NCBI RefSeq assembly: GCF_027706745.1
Contig: NZ_JAQFWP010000012.1
Location: 1 to 64,000, forward strand
DNA from: Nocardiopsis suaedae
Lineage (GTDB): Bacteria > Actinomycetota > Actinomycetes > Streptosporangiales > Streptosporangiaceae
Length of the DNA stretch: 64,000 nt
Reading direction: 5' to 3'
In this document: piece after piece, positions 7,194 through 15,285 of the stretch
Layout: each line of letters opens with the position of its first letter
Numbering within the stretch: position 1 is the stretch's first letter
The notes under the pieces: model-generated
The model's input: only the letters and a program-made list of their open reading frames with translations
The model's database searches: none
Told to the model about the DNA's origin: nothing
Position numbers and translations under genes: made by a program

Positions 7194-8603
7194 ATGAACG
7201 ATGGTCCCACTGCCCGCCAGGAGGCGCCAACGCCTTCTCCCAAGCCGTCGCGCCGGGTGCGGCGCCTGGCCGCGGCCGCCGCCGACGCCCAGGCCCTCAC
7301 CGGCGAACAGCGCGCCCTGCTCACCCGGGCCGAGCGCGACCCGGCCGTGGTGGCCGCGGCCCGCCGCAGCGCCACCCGCGCCGCCCGCACCCGCGTGCAC
7401 ACCCGCGCCCGCCTGAACAACACCGCCTACACCGCACTGGCCGACCGGGCCGCCTCGGCCGGCACCGACCTGGCCTACGCCCTTCGCGCCCGCTCGGCCG
7501 AAGCCGCCCCCCGCGCGGTCACCGTCCTTTCCCGCGTGGGGCTGTGGGGGCCGGTGGCGATGCTGGCCATGAGCCTGCTGCTGTCCGGCGGCTCGGGGTA
7601 CGGCATCGCGATGCTGGCCACCGCCGCCGGAGGCGCCGCGGCCACCGGCTTCATCGTCGAGCTCGGCGGGTCGGTCATCTCCACGGCCACCATCACCACC
7701 ATCGGCCTGGTGGCCCGCTACAGCGCCTCGGGATACGCGATCGCTACCCGCACCCGGGGCCGCAAGCTGCTGGTGGGCACCCTGATCGCCGGTCCGCTGC
7801 TGATGAGCGTGGGGCTGAACCTGCTCGGCTGGTTCTTCGGATTCTCCCTGGCCAGCGTCATCACCGCGCTGTGCGCGGTCGGCGCGGCCGGCACCGCGCT
7901 GGCCGCCCACGCCATCACGGTCATGACCTCCGAAGCCCGCACCGAGCGCGCCGACCAGATCGGCGAGCAGGACGCCGCCGACCTGCTGCGGGTGGCCACC
8001 GACACCGCGGCCCTGGACCGGCTCGTCGAAGCCCCCGCCCTGCCCGCTCCGGCGGCGCCCGCGGACAGCAACCCCGCGTCTTCGGATGCCGAGCTGGTGG
8101 GCACCGCCCTGCTCGGGACGCTCGCCGAGGGCGACCGCGAGCAGCTGGCGGGCCTCATCGCCGACGACGAGGCGCTGCTGGACAAGGTGATGTCCGCCAT
8201 CGCCCGCGTGCCCGAGTCCCCGGCCGCCTGGGGTGGCGCCACTGGCGGAACTGGCCCCGACCAGGACGGACGCCCCGCCGCGGTGCCGGTCCCCGCCCCG
8301 GGTGGCGGCACCGGCCCGATGCCCGCTGACCTGCACGAACACCCCGACAACACGGCCGATGAGCCTGCCGAGGGTGGCGGGACTGGCGGAACTGGCCCTG
8401 ACCAGCGGACTCGCCCGCCGCACCTGCAAGCCCGCGCCGCGCAGGGCGCCTCCACCCGCCAGGCGGTCCTGGACTACATCACGGCCCACGGCCCCGGTGT
8501 GTCGACCAACCAGATCGCCGCCGACCTGGGCAGGTCGCGCTCAACGGTGCGCGAGCACCGCGACCGCCTCCACCAGGACGGCCACCGGGTCTACGACAAC
8601 TGA
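7194..8603 (+). CDS. Membrane protein with C-terminal winged helix-turn-helix
   Basis: A 469-residue protein. Residues 1-110 are R/A-rich and cytoplasmic; 115-245 contain about four or five membrane helices (GPVAMLAMSLLL, FGFSLASVITALCAVGAA). Residues 250-410 are acidic to Gly/Pro-rich with two GGTGGTGP-type linkers. The last ~60 residues read as a winged helix (TRQAVLDYITAHGPGVSTNQ, ADLGRSRSTVREHRDRL). A membrane anchor fused to a DNA-binding module fits a protein that tethers element DNA to the membrane during transfer, or a membrane-bound regulator; both are inference. The position upstream of traB suggests a Spd-like role. Confidence 0.7.
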   Translation: MNDGPTARQEAPTPSPKPSRRVRRLAAAAADAQALTGEQRALLTRAERDPAVVAAARRSATRAARTRVHTRARLNNTAYTALADRAASAGTDLAYALRARSAEAAPRAVTVLSRVGLWGPVAMLAMSLLLSGGSGYGIAMLATAAGGAAATGFIVELGGSVISTATITTIGLVARYSASGYAIATRTRGRKLLVGTLIAGPLLMSVGLNLLGWFFGFSLASVITALCAVGAAGTALAAHAITVMTSEARTERADQIGEQDAADLLRVATDTAALDRLVEAPALPAPAAPADSNPASSDAELVGTALLGTLAEGDREQLAGLIADDEALLDKVMSAIARVPESPAAWGGATGGTGPDQDGRPAAVPVPAPGGGTGPMPADLHEHPDNTADEPAEGGGTGGTGPDQRTRPPHLQARAAQGASTRQAVLDYITAHGPGVSTNQIAADLGRSRSTVREHRDRLHQDGHRVYDN

Positions 8604-8619
8604 CAACGCCGCCTACCCG

Positions 8620-8645
8620 GGGCGCCCGCCTCAAGGCGGGCGCCC
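8620..8645. terminator. Perfect 11-bp hairpin
   Basis: GGGCGCCCGCC-TCAA-GGCGGGCGCCC lies 17 bases after the stop of the membrane/wHTH gene. Confidence 0.7.
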
Positions 8646-8665
8646 TGCCTGCTCCGAGGGCGAGC

Positions 8666-8702
8666 ACACCGCCCCGGCCCCAGCAGTGGGCCGGGGCGGT
8701 GT
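8666..8702. terminator. Perfect 15-bp hairpin
   Basis: Arms 8666-8680 and 8688-8702 with a 7-base loop, immediately after the preceding hairpin. A double terminator is the simplest reading; a strand-origin structure is an alternative. Confidence 0.65.
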
Positions 8703-8922
8703 CCCCGCCGCCCGGAGCGGCGTCGAGCAGGCGACGCGCGGCAACCCCTGATGGGGCTGCCCGCGAACCCGCCCGACCCGCTGTTCCCCACCCGCCCGCG
8801 CACCTCGCAGGAGGCCTATGGATCCGCCCTGACCACCACCGACCGGCCACCAACACCGCCGCCCCGACCCGCCACGGGCCGGGGCGGCCCCGTCCACCAC
8901 CCCCAGAGCTGGAAGGAACCGC

Positions 8923-9258
8923 ATGACGACCATCACCGAGGCCCCCGTCCGCCGCCTGTACACCCGCCAGGCCGAGACCTGGATCACCTCCTGGCCCGAG
9001 CTCGACGAGATCGCCACCTGCCCCGAGTGCACGAGCTTCCGCAACCTCCGGCTGCACTGGGTCCAGGGCGAAGAGGACCAGTCGCTGTTCTCCTGCGGGT
9101 GTGGCGCGACCTGGCACGACTCCAACTGGGCGACCCGCGCGTCGATGGCGCTCGTGCTCGCCAACTGCGGCCAGGGCCACGACGAGCCCGGCCTCCCGGC
9201 GGACGTGCCGGAGCCAGTGCGGGCGCTGGTCGCACCCCAGCCCCGCCGGCGGCGGTGA
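8923..9258 (+). CDS. Zinc-ribbon-like hypothetical protein (111 aa)
   Basis: ATG with GGAAGGA upstream. CPEC near residue 33 and CGCG near residue 60 could bind one zinc. The C-terminus is P/R-rich. Overlaps the next start by 4 bases. Unknown role, but similar small zinc proteins recur in actinomycete conjugative elements. Confidence 0.65.
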   Translation: MTTITEAPVRRLYTRQAETWITSWPELDEIATCPECTSFRNLRLHWVQGEEDQSLFSCGCGATWHDSNWATRASMALVLANCGQGHDEPGLPADVPEPVRALVAPQPRRRR

Positions 9259-9617
9259 TCCCGGCCTACCGGTGGGGCTTCGCCCCGCCGGAGCTGGCCA
9301 CCCGCGCCCAACTGCGCGCCGAGGGTCTGCGCCCCGGCGGTCAGGACCCCGTCGCCGAACTCCTGTGGCGCTCGCGCCGCGCCCGCGGCGGCTACCGCCG
9401 CGCCTGGCTCTACGACCGGACCCGCGCCGCCGCGGTGCGGCCGATGACCCCGGCACGCGAGCGGGCGCTGGCCCGCGCGCTGCTGGCCCGCCACACCTGC
9501 AAGGCGTGCGGGCAGGTGTTCGAGTACTGCCTGCCCACCAGCACCGGCGGGCTCTGCCTGCCGTGCGACGCCGACGAGACCGCCCGCGTGCTCACCGACC
9601 AGGGGTGGGCGGCATGA
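9255..9617 (+). CDS. RRQRL-motif-like zinc-binding protein
   Basis: A GTG start overlaps the previous stop (GTGA). The 120-residue product has a basic middle (LWRSRRARGGYRRAWLYDR), then CKAC and CLPC pairs 19 residues apart (a zinc ribbon), and a MTPARERALARALLARHTC stretch. These features match the small zinc-binding proteins found next to traB/spd genes in actinomycete integrative elements. Biochemical role unknown. Coupled to the next gene. Confidence 0.6.
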   Translation: MIPAYRWGFAPPELATRAQLRAEGLRPGGQDPVAELLWRSRRARGGYRRAWLYDRTRAAAVRPMTPARERALARALLARHTCKACGQVFEYCLPTSTGGLCLPCDADETARVLTDQGWAA

Positions 9618-9811
9618 CCACGCGCTGCACCCCGCACGTTGAGCGCACCGGCGGCTTCACCGAGCGCGGCGAGGAGTCCTACTTCGCCCGCCTGGTCTGC
9701 ACCTGCGGCGCCACCGGCGAGTGGCGCGTGGGCTACTTCGGCGCCGACGGAGACCTCCGGCGCCACAAGCAGCCCTTGCCCGAGCGGGCCGAGCCCGAGC
9801 CCTTGTTCTGA
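9614..9811 (+). CDS. Small hypothetical protein (65 aa)
   Basis: ATGA overlap with the preceding gene. Contains CTCG and a beta-rich core (GEWRVGYFGADGDLRRHK). Not recognised. A short hairpin (9823-9842) follows. Confidence 0.55.
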   Translation: MTTRCTPHVERTGGFTERGEESYFARLVCTCGATGEWRVGYFGADGDLRRHKQPLPERAEPEPLF

Positions 9812-9822
9812 ACCCGTGCTGA

Positions 9823-9842
9823 AGGCCGCCTGATCGCGGCCT
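9823..9842. terminator. Short hairpin between cassettes
   Basis: 7-bp arms AGGCCGC/GCGGCCT with a 6-base loop after the 65-aa gene. Confidence 0.4.
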
Positions 9843-9882
9843 GCCTCGCCATTGCGTTTCCACTGCTGCACAAGGAGTACTC

Positions 9883-10077
9883 ATGCTGCGCTTCGCCCTG
9901 GACCTGGCCCTGATCGTCGCCGCCGTCGTGCTGCTGGGCATCGGCGTGTTCACCTACCCCGACGTGCCCCCGTTCGTGTGGCTGTCCGCCCTGGCCGTGG
10001 GCATCGTCCTGGTCCTGCCGCGCCCGGCGGGCAGCCCCTCGCCTGCCGCCCGCGTTTTCGAGTCCACCCGCCGCTGA
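9883..10077 (+). CDS. Small membrane protein (64 aa), Spd-like
   Basis: ATG with AAGGAG upstream. Two hydrophobic segments (LDLALIVAAVVLLGIGVF and VWLSALAVGIVLVLP) and a short basic tail. Probable spread-type membrane protein by size and position; unproven. A 7-bp hairpin (10094-10114) follows. Confidence 0.6.
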   Translation: MLRFALDLALIVAAVVLLGIGVFTYPDVPPFVWLSALAVGIVLVLPRPAGSPSPAARVFESTRR

Positions 10078-10135
10078 CCCGCCGACCGACCCACGCCCCG
10101 TCCTCGGCGGGGCGCCGCATTGACGAAGGAGAAGG

Positions 10136-10528
10136 ATGGAGACCGCCGCCAACGCCGCGCTCGCCGCCATCGGGCTGGGCGTCGCGATCACGCTGATCAT
10201 CCTGCACAAGGAAGGGCGGCTGCTCACCGTAGCCGCACTGCTGGGCGGCCTGGCCCTGGTGCCGCTGTCCCAGCGCCCGATCCTGGCCGGAGTCGACGCT
10301 GCCGACAACGCCCTGGCCATCGCCGTCCCCACAGTGCTCGCGGCCGCCGCGACCGCGTGGATCTTCAGCGAGCTCAAGGACGCGGGAACCTCCCGCCTCA
10401 CCCCCTTCATCGCTCTGATCATCCCGGTCCTGTGGATCGCGGCCGGCGGGGTATTCGTCGAGATGTACAGCGGCATGGTCGGCCTGGTGAACACCGCCGA
10501 CACCTTCACCGCCGAGATGGCCCAGTGA
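10136..10528 (+). CDS. Membrane protein (130 aa), Spd-like
   Basis: AAGGAGA precedes the ATG. About four hydrophobic segments (ALAAIGLGVAITLIILH, LLTVAALLGGLALVPL, AIAVPTVLAAAATAWIF, TPFIALIIPVLWIAAGGVF). Resembles SpdB-type spread proteins encoded just before traB in actinomycete plasmids. Its stop overlaps the next GTG. Confidence 0.6.
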   Translation: METAANAALAAIGLGVAITLIILHKEGRLLTVAALLGGLALVPLSQRPILAGVDAADNALAIAVPTVLAAAATAWIFSELKDAGTSRLTPFIALIIPVLWIAAGGVFVEMYSGMVGLVNTADTFTAEMAQ

Positions 10529-10812
10529 CCAGGGCCAAACGGTCGCCGCGCGGCGCGCCCTGGCGGATCCGCCTGCGCGCCGCGCTGGCCATGGCCGATG
10601 CGGCCCTGCTGGAACTGCTCGACCTGATCGCCGCAGCCCTGGACCGCCGCCCGGCGTCCGTGGCGCTGCCCGCTCTCGCCCGGCGGCTGTCCTCCAGCTG
10701 GAACTACCACCTGCAAACCGCCCGCATCCGCGCCTACGGACCTGGCCGCGGGCTGCTGGCCGTCATCGTCCGCACCACCCCCGCCTCACCCGACAGGAAG
10801 GACCGCGCATGA
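10525..10812 (+). CDS. Hypothetical basic protein (95 aa)
   Basis: The GTG overlaps the previous stop by 4 bases and the stop overlaps the next ATG (ATGA). A basic N-terminus is followed by an amphipathic helical stretch (LAMADAALLELLDLIAAALD). Function unknown; tightly embedded in the pre-traB series. Confidence 0.6.
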   Translation: MTRAKRSPRGAPWRIRLRAALAMADAALLELLDLIAAALDRRPASVALPALARRLSSSWNYHLQTARIRAYGPGRGLLAVIVRTTPASPDRKDRA

Positions 10813-11186
10813 CCGCCCACACCACCAAGCTCAAGCGCATCATCTCCGAGATGGAGTCCACCGAGCTGAACACCGGCTCGGAGATCCGCGCCTACTGCGA
10901 CAAGGCCCGCGACGCGCTCAAGTCCATGGCCGTGGAGCTGGAGTTCACCGCCACCGAGCTGCAGTCGCGCCTGATGGAGCTGCCGCCCGAGGGCAACGAG
11001 GGCCGCATGAAGGTGCGCACCAAGGCCCGCACCTGCGCCCGGCACCTGCGCAAGTCGGCCAAGGCCGCCCGCACCGGCGCCGCTGAGGCAACCCGCACCT
11101 GGGCGAGCATCACCCGCCAGTTCGAGTACATCCTCGGCCCGGTCAAGAAGGTCAAGCCCAAGAAGATCCTCAACCTCAAGATCTGA
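10809..11186 (+). CDS. Hypothetical helical Lys-rich protein (125 aa)
   Basis: Helical throughout (RDALKSMAVELEFTATELQS) with a very basic C-terminus (VKKVKPKKILNLKI) that suggests nucleic-acid or membrane contact. Immediately upstream of the translocase gene and separated from it by a hairpin. No family recognised; a transfer accessory protein is a guess from position. Confidence 0.6.
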   Translation: MTAHTTKLKRIISEMESTELNTGSEIRAYCDKARDALKSMAVELEFTATELQSRLMELPPEGNEGRMKVRTKARTCARHLRKSAKAARTGAAEATRTWASITRQFEYILGPVKKVKPKKILNLKI

Positions 11187-11205
11187 GCAGCCCCGGGAAC
11201 CGTCT

Positions 11206-11231
11206 GCGGCCCCCGTCACGGCGGGGGCCGC
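11206..11231. terminator. 10-bp hairpin upstream of traB
   Basis: GCGGCCCCCG/CGGGGGCCGC with a 6-base loop, between the Lys-rich gene and the translocase start. Confidence 0.6.
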
Positions 11232-11275
11232 CCCTTGTCCGACCCCGTCCCCGTTCACATCCACAGGAGAGCGCC

Positions 11276-13420
11276 GTGGCGCGAAAGCACCGACGCACAT
11301 CGATGCGGGAGCGGCGGGACGAAGGGTGGAGCCCCGCGCCGCGCACCGGGCCCCACCCGATCGCTCCCGTCGTCCCCTACCTCATCCCGTTCGTCCTGGC
11401 CGCGGCGATGTGGCCGCTGGGCTGGATCGCCCACACCCTGCTCGGGGGCCAGGGCGCCACCACCGCCCTGTACTGCGCACTCATCGGTATCTGCGGCGCC
11501 CTGAGCTGCCTGGTGCTGCACCTGCTAGCCGAAGCCCGCTCCTGGTACGCCGACGTGGTCTACACCGCAGGGTGCGCCCTGGGAACGGTGTGGGCCATCG
11601 TGGCCACCGCCTGGACCCCGTTCATGCCCGCGGCCGGCTTTTACATCGTGGTCGCCTTCTTCTTCGGCGTCATCGCTGCCGCCCACCGGGCGCTGGCCGG
11701 AGCCGAGGAGGAGGGAGGCCAGGCCAAGAAGGTCAAGCTGCCCTCCTGGGCCCAGATCCAGCAGTGGCTGGACCTGACCTGGGTGGCGCTGACGCCGAAG
11801 AAGACCACCGACACCCAGGTCAAGGCCGAGTTCGAGCTGGAGCCGGGGCGCACGGTGGCCGAGCTTCAGTCCCATGCCGACCAGATCGCGTCGGCCTACG
11901 GGGTCGCCCCCGGGGCCGTGCGCATCAGCGAGGACCCCGGGCACGCCCGCCGCGGCCACATGACCGTGGTCACCCGCGACGTGATGGGCCAGATCGTGCC
12001 CTGGCCCGGCCTGGACGACAAGGAGAAGGGAGCCTCCATCGAGGACGCCCCGCTCACCCTGGGGCTGTACGAGGACGGCGAGAAGTTCACCGTCAACCCC
12101 GTCAACAACCACACCCTGACCGTGGGCATGTCCGGTGCCGGGAAGAGCGTCTACGGCAAGGTCAAGCTCGTCTCCATCGCCGCGCGCTCGGACACCTTCA
12201 CCGTCGCCATCGACCTGGCCAAGGGCAAGCAGACCCTCGGCCCGGTCGAAGGCGCGATCGGGTGGGCCGCCCTGAACGACAAGAAGGCCGCCCGCATGAC
12301 CCTGGACGGCCTCAAGCGCGCGGTGAAGGCACGCGCGGACTACCTGGGCGAGCGTGGTCTGGCCCAGTGGGAGAGGGGCTGCGGCCTCGTCTTCCTCCAC
12401 GTTCTGCTGGAGGAGGCCGCCGAACTCGCCGACTTCGACGAGCTGGTGGAACTGCTGCGGGTCGCCCGCTCGGTCGGCATGCACTTCGAGATCTCGCTGC
12501 AGAGGGCCACCTACGGAAATCTCGACACCGACGCGCGCGCCAACCTCGGCGACGGCGTCTGCTTCGGCGTTCGCGACCCCGACGATGCGACCTATGTCCT
12601 GCCCGACTACGTGACCGACTCGGGCGCCGACCCGGCCCGCTGGCGCAAGTCCAAGCCCGGCGCCTGCTACGCCGCCGTGGACTCCCAAGACCCCGACCGG
12701 CACACCATCCCGATCAAGATGTACGGCCCGCCCAGCGCCGACAAGGCCGACGAGAACAAGGTCCTGGCCGCCGAAGCCAGCGCGCTTCCCGACCAGGACG
12801 CCAAGCTCGACGACATCACGCGCGAGGCCTTCGGACCGGCCTACGCCGACTACCTGGCCAAGCGCCGCGCCGCCGCCCCTGCCCCGGCTGCCGAGCCGAC
12901 CGAGGCGGCCCCGGCGGCTGCCCGCCCGGTGCTGCGCGCCGTCCCCGAACCGGCCGAACCCGCCCCGAGCGACCACGAGAACCGCGACGACCAGGAAACC
13001 GAGAAGGAAGAAGAGGAGCTGACCATGACCGACGAGGACATCTTCGGCGAGGACGCCGACCTGCTCACCGCCGACACCCCGGACGTCGAGGCGATCACCG
13101 AGGAAGACGAGCTCGAGGAACTGGAGAACGACTTCGTCCTTCCCCGCCTGACCACCGCCTCTTCCTCCGAGGCCACCAAGCACTCCAAGCAGGGGGCCGA
13201 GCAGGCCCGCGCCGTCGCCGACCAGGTGATCGCCGACTGGGCCAAGGGCGGCGAGACCTTCACCGCCCCCGAGTTCCGCGCGGCCGTCACTGCCGCCGGC
13301 GTCGACCGCGAGCGCACGTGGTACAAGCGCCAGCTCGAGCGCCTCGAGACCGAGGGCGCAATCGCCGTCGACGATGACGGACAGTACCGGGTGCGCGTCC
13401 TTGAGGGCGCCACCGCCTAA
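11276..13420 (+). CDS. traB: FtsK/TraB-type DNA translocase (conjugative transfer)
   Basis: A 714-residue protein; GTG start with CAGGAGA upstream. Residues ~35-140 contain four membrane helices. The motor domain follows: Walker A GMSGAGKS near residue 290 and a Walker-B-like stretch LVFLHVLLEEAAELAD near 370. Residues 500-640 are acidic and probably a linker. The last ~70 residues form a winged helix (ADWAKGGETFTAPEFRAAVT ... RQLERLETEGAIAV). Actinomycete TraB hexamers pump double-stranded plasmid DNA between hyphae and recognise 8-bp repeats through such a C-terminal winged helix. The repeat-rich noncoding DNA directly downstream fits that target. Confidence 0.85.
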   Translation: MARKHRRTSMRERRDEGWSPAPRTGPHPIAPVVPYLIPFVLAAAMWPLGWIAHTLLGGQGATTALYCALIGICGALSCLVLHLLAEARSWYADVVYTAGCALGTVWAIVATAWTPFMPAAGFYIVVAFFFGVIAAAHRALAGAEEEGGQAKKVKLPSWAQIQQWLDLTWVALTPKKTTDTQVKAEFELEPGRTVAELQSHADQIASAYGVAPGAVRISEDPGHARRGHMTVVTRDVMGQIVPWPGLDDKEKGASIEDAPLTLGLYEDGEKFTVNPVNNHTLTVGMSGAGKSVYGKVKLVSIAARSDTFTVAIDLAKGKQTLGPVEGAIGWAALNDKKAARMTLDGLKRAVKARADYLGERGLAQWERGCGLVFLHVLLEEAAELADFDELVELLRVARSVGMHFEISLQRATYGNLDTDARANLGDGVCFGVRDPDDATYVLPDYVTDSGADPARWRKSKPGACYAAVDSQDPDRHTIPIKMYGPPSADKADENKVLAAEASALPDQDAKLDDITREAFGPAYADYLAKRRAAAPAPAAEPTEAAPAAARPVLRAVPEPAEPAPSDHENRDDQETEKEEEELTMTDEDIFGEDADLLTADTPDVEAITEEDELEELENDFVLPRLTTASSSEATKHSKQGAEQARAVADQVIADWAKGGETFTAPEFRAAVTAAGVDRERTWYKRQLERLETEGAIAVDDDGQYRVRVLEGATA

Positions 13421-13432
13421 CCCACTCGGACC

Positions 13433-13701
13433 GTCCAACCGCAGATCAGGCGGGTTGGCCGCCCTGAGCGGCCAACCCGCCCCACCGCTGGAGTGTTCGG
13501 CCCCGCCCCTGTGTCCAACCCCAGGTCACGACACCGGACCAACGTCCAACACCAGTTCAGAAACTTTTGTGCAGGTGAACAGGGTGGCCAACCGTGGGCC
13601 AACCCGCCCGGCCATCTCCGGGCCAACCGGTTGGCCACCCCGTTGACCTGTAACACCCCGCGCCGGGTGGCGAAACGCACGAGCGCGCACACGGGCCAAC
13701 C
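13433..13701. repeat. GGCCAACC repeat cluster, candidate clt (TraB recognition) locus
   Basis: The gene-free gap 13421-13823 contains seven exact GGCCAACC copies: 13453 (reverse), 13470, 13586, 13597, 13621, 13629 (reverse) and 13694. GTCCAACC variants lie at 13433 and 13513. Copies at 13621 and 13629 form the perfect palindrome GGCCAACCGGTTGGCC; those at 13453 and 13470 sit in a 14-bp hairpin (13449-13481). In Streptomyces plasmids the conjugation locus is noncoding DNA near traB carrying clustered 8-bp repeats bound by TraB. No protein-coding sense is seen here. Confidence 0.7.
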
Positions 13702-13756
13702 CCCGCTCCGCGCTCTGCCCTCCGTCGGCGACGCTGCGTGATCAGAAACCCCGTGG

Positions 13757-13788
13757 CGGCCCCGACGAACGCTGTCTCGTCGGGGCCG
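13757..13788. terminator. Perfect 12-bp hairpin
   Basis: CGGCCCCGACGA/TCGTCGGGGCCG with an 8-base loop, at the end of the repeat-rich gap and 35 bases before the next gene. Confidence 0.6.
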
Positions 13789-13823
13789 TCCTCGCCCTGC
13801 AATCACCTCTAAGGAGGCCCCCT

Positions 13824-14231
13824 GTGGACACCATCGACACCGCCGTGCCCGAAGCCGTAGCCCTGGCCGCCGAGATCACCTACGTCGTCGACGGCGGCAG
13901 CGCGCGCTACCGCATCGACGGGCTGCGCATGAACGAATCCGAGGCCCACACGCACCTGACCGCGGTTCGCGGCGCCGGTTCCGCTGCCGCCTACAGCGCC
14001 CTGGACCTGGCGACGGTACGCGACAGCGCCGCCGCCCGCGAGCACCTAGCCGTCTATCACATGGGCCCTCGCGGCTACGGGCTCATCCATGAGGGCCGCC
14101 TCATGGAACGCGAGGACGCCCGCGACCTGCTCGTGCGCGAATACCGGTGCACCCCGGACGAAGCCGAAGAGCTCCTGGAGGAGGCCCGCCGCACGCTCTT
14201 GAGGACCTGGCGGCCCGCCCCAAGGGATTGA
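13824..14231 (+). CDS. Hypothetical protein (135 aa)
   Basis: GTG start with AAGGAGG upstream. Mixed alpha/beta; the C-terminal half (LMEREDARDLLVREYRCTPD, EAEELLEEARRTLL) is helical and charged. Not recognised. A 10-bp hairpin (14248-14272) follows it. Confidence 0.6.
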   Translation: MDTIDTAVPEAVALAAEITYVVDGGSARYRIDGLRMNESEAHTHLTAVRGAGSAAAYSALDLATVRDSAAAREHLAVYHMGPRGYGLIHEGRLMEREDARDLLVREYRCTPDEAEELLEEARRTLLRTWRPAPRD

Positions 14232-14247
14232 CCGTCCAGTGCCTCTG

Positions 14248-14272
14248 CCGCCCCGGCCCTGCGCCGGGGCGG
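14248..14272. terminator. 10-bp hairpin
   Basis: CCGCCCCGGC/GCCGGGGCGG with a 5-base loop, between the 135-aa gene and the Nudix gene. Confidence 0.6.
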
Positions 14273-14318
14273 TGGGGGGACCGGACCGGTCCGCCACCAG
14301 CAGGAGGGAGCACTGATC

Positions 14319-14918
14319 ATGCCGTCACTGTGCTGCGGGACCAGCGTCGGCGGGCGCGTGCGCCGCACCGCCGCCAACGGAGACGAGGAGTACGCGATCC
14401 TCTACCGGGCCTGGTGGCCCATCGGCGGGGCCTGCATCGCCGGACACGGCAAGGACAAGCGCCAGGCCAGCTTCGAGACCGCGATGCGCGAGGAGGCCGA
14501 CGAGGAGCTGGGGCTCAAGGTCCTGGAGGCCACCGAGGTCCTGACCGTCCACCTGCCCAACCTGTGCTCGGCGCCCCCGGCGGACGCCTTCGCCTCGCCG
14601 GGCCACCTGTGGACCGTCTTCGACCTGGAGGTCGCCCCCGACGCCCGTCTGCTGCCCGATCCCGAGGAGACCCGCGGCGCCGAGTGGGTGACCGGCGACC
14701 GGCTCAGGGAGATGGCCGCGGCGACCATCGCCTTCGCCCGCTCCGGCCGCCCCGCCGCCGAGCAGCCGGCCGACTCCCTGGAGGCGGTCTGGGTGGAGCT
14801 GTGCCACCGGCTCGGCGACATCACGGTCTCCGACGCCGACCGGTCCTCCGTGCGCGGCCTCTACAGCTCGCCGCCGCCGGAGTACTACCGCGGCGGCCGC
14901 CCCGGCGCCGGCCGCTGA
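14319..14918 (+). CDS. Nudix hydrolase family protein
   Basis: A 199-residue protein; AGGAGGGAG lies upstream. The Nudix box sits at residues ~44-66 (GKDKRQASFETAMREE then ADEELGL), with the catalytic EE pair present but the first Arg of the consensus REUxEExGU replaced by Glu. It probably hydrolyses a nucleoside diphosphate linked to another moiety; substrate unknown. Nudix genes are common cargo in actinomycete integrative elements. Confidence 0.75.
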   Translation: MPSLCCGTSVGGRVRRTAANGDEEYAILYRAWWPIGGACIAGHGKDKRQASFETAMREEADEELGLKVLEATEVLTVHLPNLCSAPPADAFASPGHLWTVFDLEVAPDARLLPDPEETRGAEWVTGDRLREMAAATIAFARSGRPAAEQPADSLEAVWVELCHRLGDITVSDADRSSVRGLYSSPPPEYYRGGRPGAGR

Positions 14919-14933
14919 CCCCCGGGAGGAACG

Positions 14934-15203
14934 ATGCCGATCAAGCCGACGACCTGCTACCGGGTGACCTGCTTCGGCTGCGGGGTCCCGATGACCGACG
15001 ACTACACCACCCTCGACGGCAGCTTCATCCACTTCACCAGCGTCCAAGAGGCCTTCGACGCGGTGGCCAAGGGCGAGTTCGAGTGGGGTCTCGACGGCCC
15101 CGACGGCCGGCAGCCCCACTGCCCCGACTGCCTTCCCCTCCCCCCGGACCCGCGGGCGCCCCAGCACGCCGCGCACATCACCGCCGACCCCCTGCCCCGC
15201 TAG
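14934..15203 (+). CDS. Small zinc-ribbon-like protein (89 aa)
   Basis: ATG with GGGAGGA upstream. CFGC at ~13 and CPDC at ~62 form a likely zinc site around a small domain (FIHFTSVQEAFDAVAKGEFEW). Function unknown; sits between the Nudix and PP2C-type genes. Confidence 0.6.
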   Translation: MPIKPTTCYRVTCFGCGVPMTDDYTTLDGSFIHFTSVQEAFDAVAKGEFEWGLDGPDGRQPHCPDCLPLPPDPRAPQHAAHITADPLPR

Positions 15204-15226
15204 CGACACCCACACCGTGACCTCGT

Positions 15227-15263
15227 GGTCCGGGGCGGGCCCGCGCAGGGACCGCCCCGGACC
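15227..15263. terminator. Perfect 12-bp hairpin
   Basis: GGTCCGGGGCGG/CCGCCCCGGACC with a 13-base loop, upstream of the PP2C-type gene. Confidence 0.6.
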
Positions 15264-15285
15264 ACAACTACAACCAGGAGGTTCT

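Larger units (their letters stand above)
8604..8922. other. Noncoding stretch with two tandem perfect hairpins
   Basis: This 319-bp gap holds the two hairpins listed separately and then a C-rich stretch up to the RBS of the next gene. No convincing gene is seen on either strand. Confidence 0.5.
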
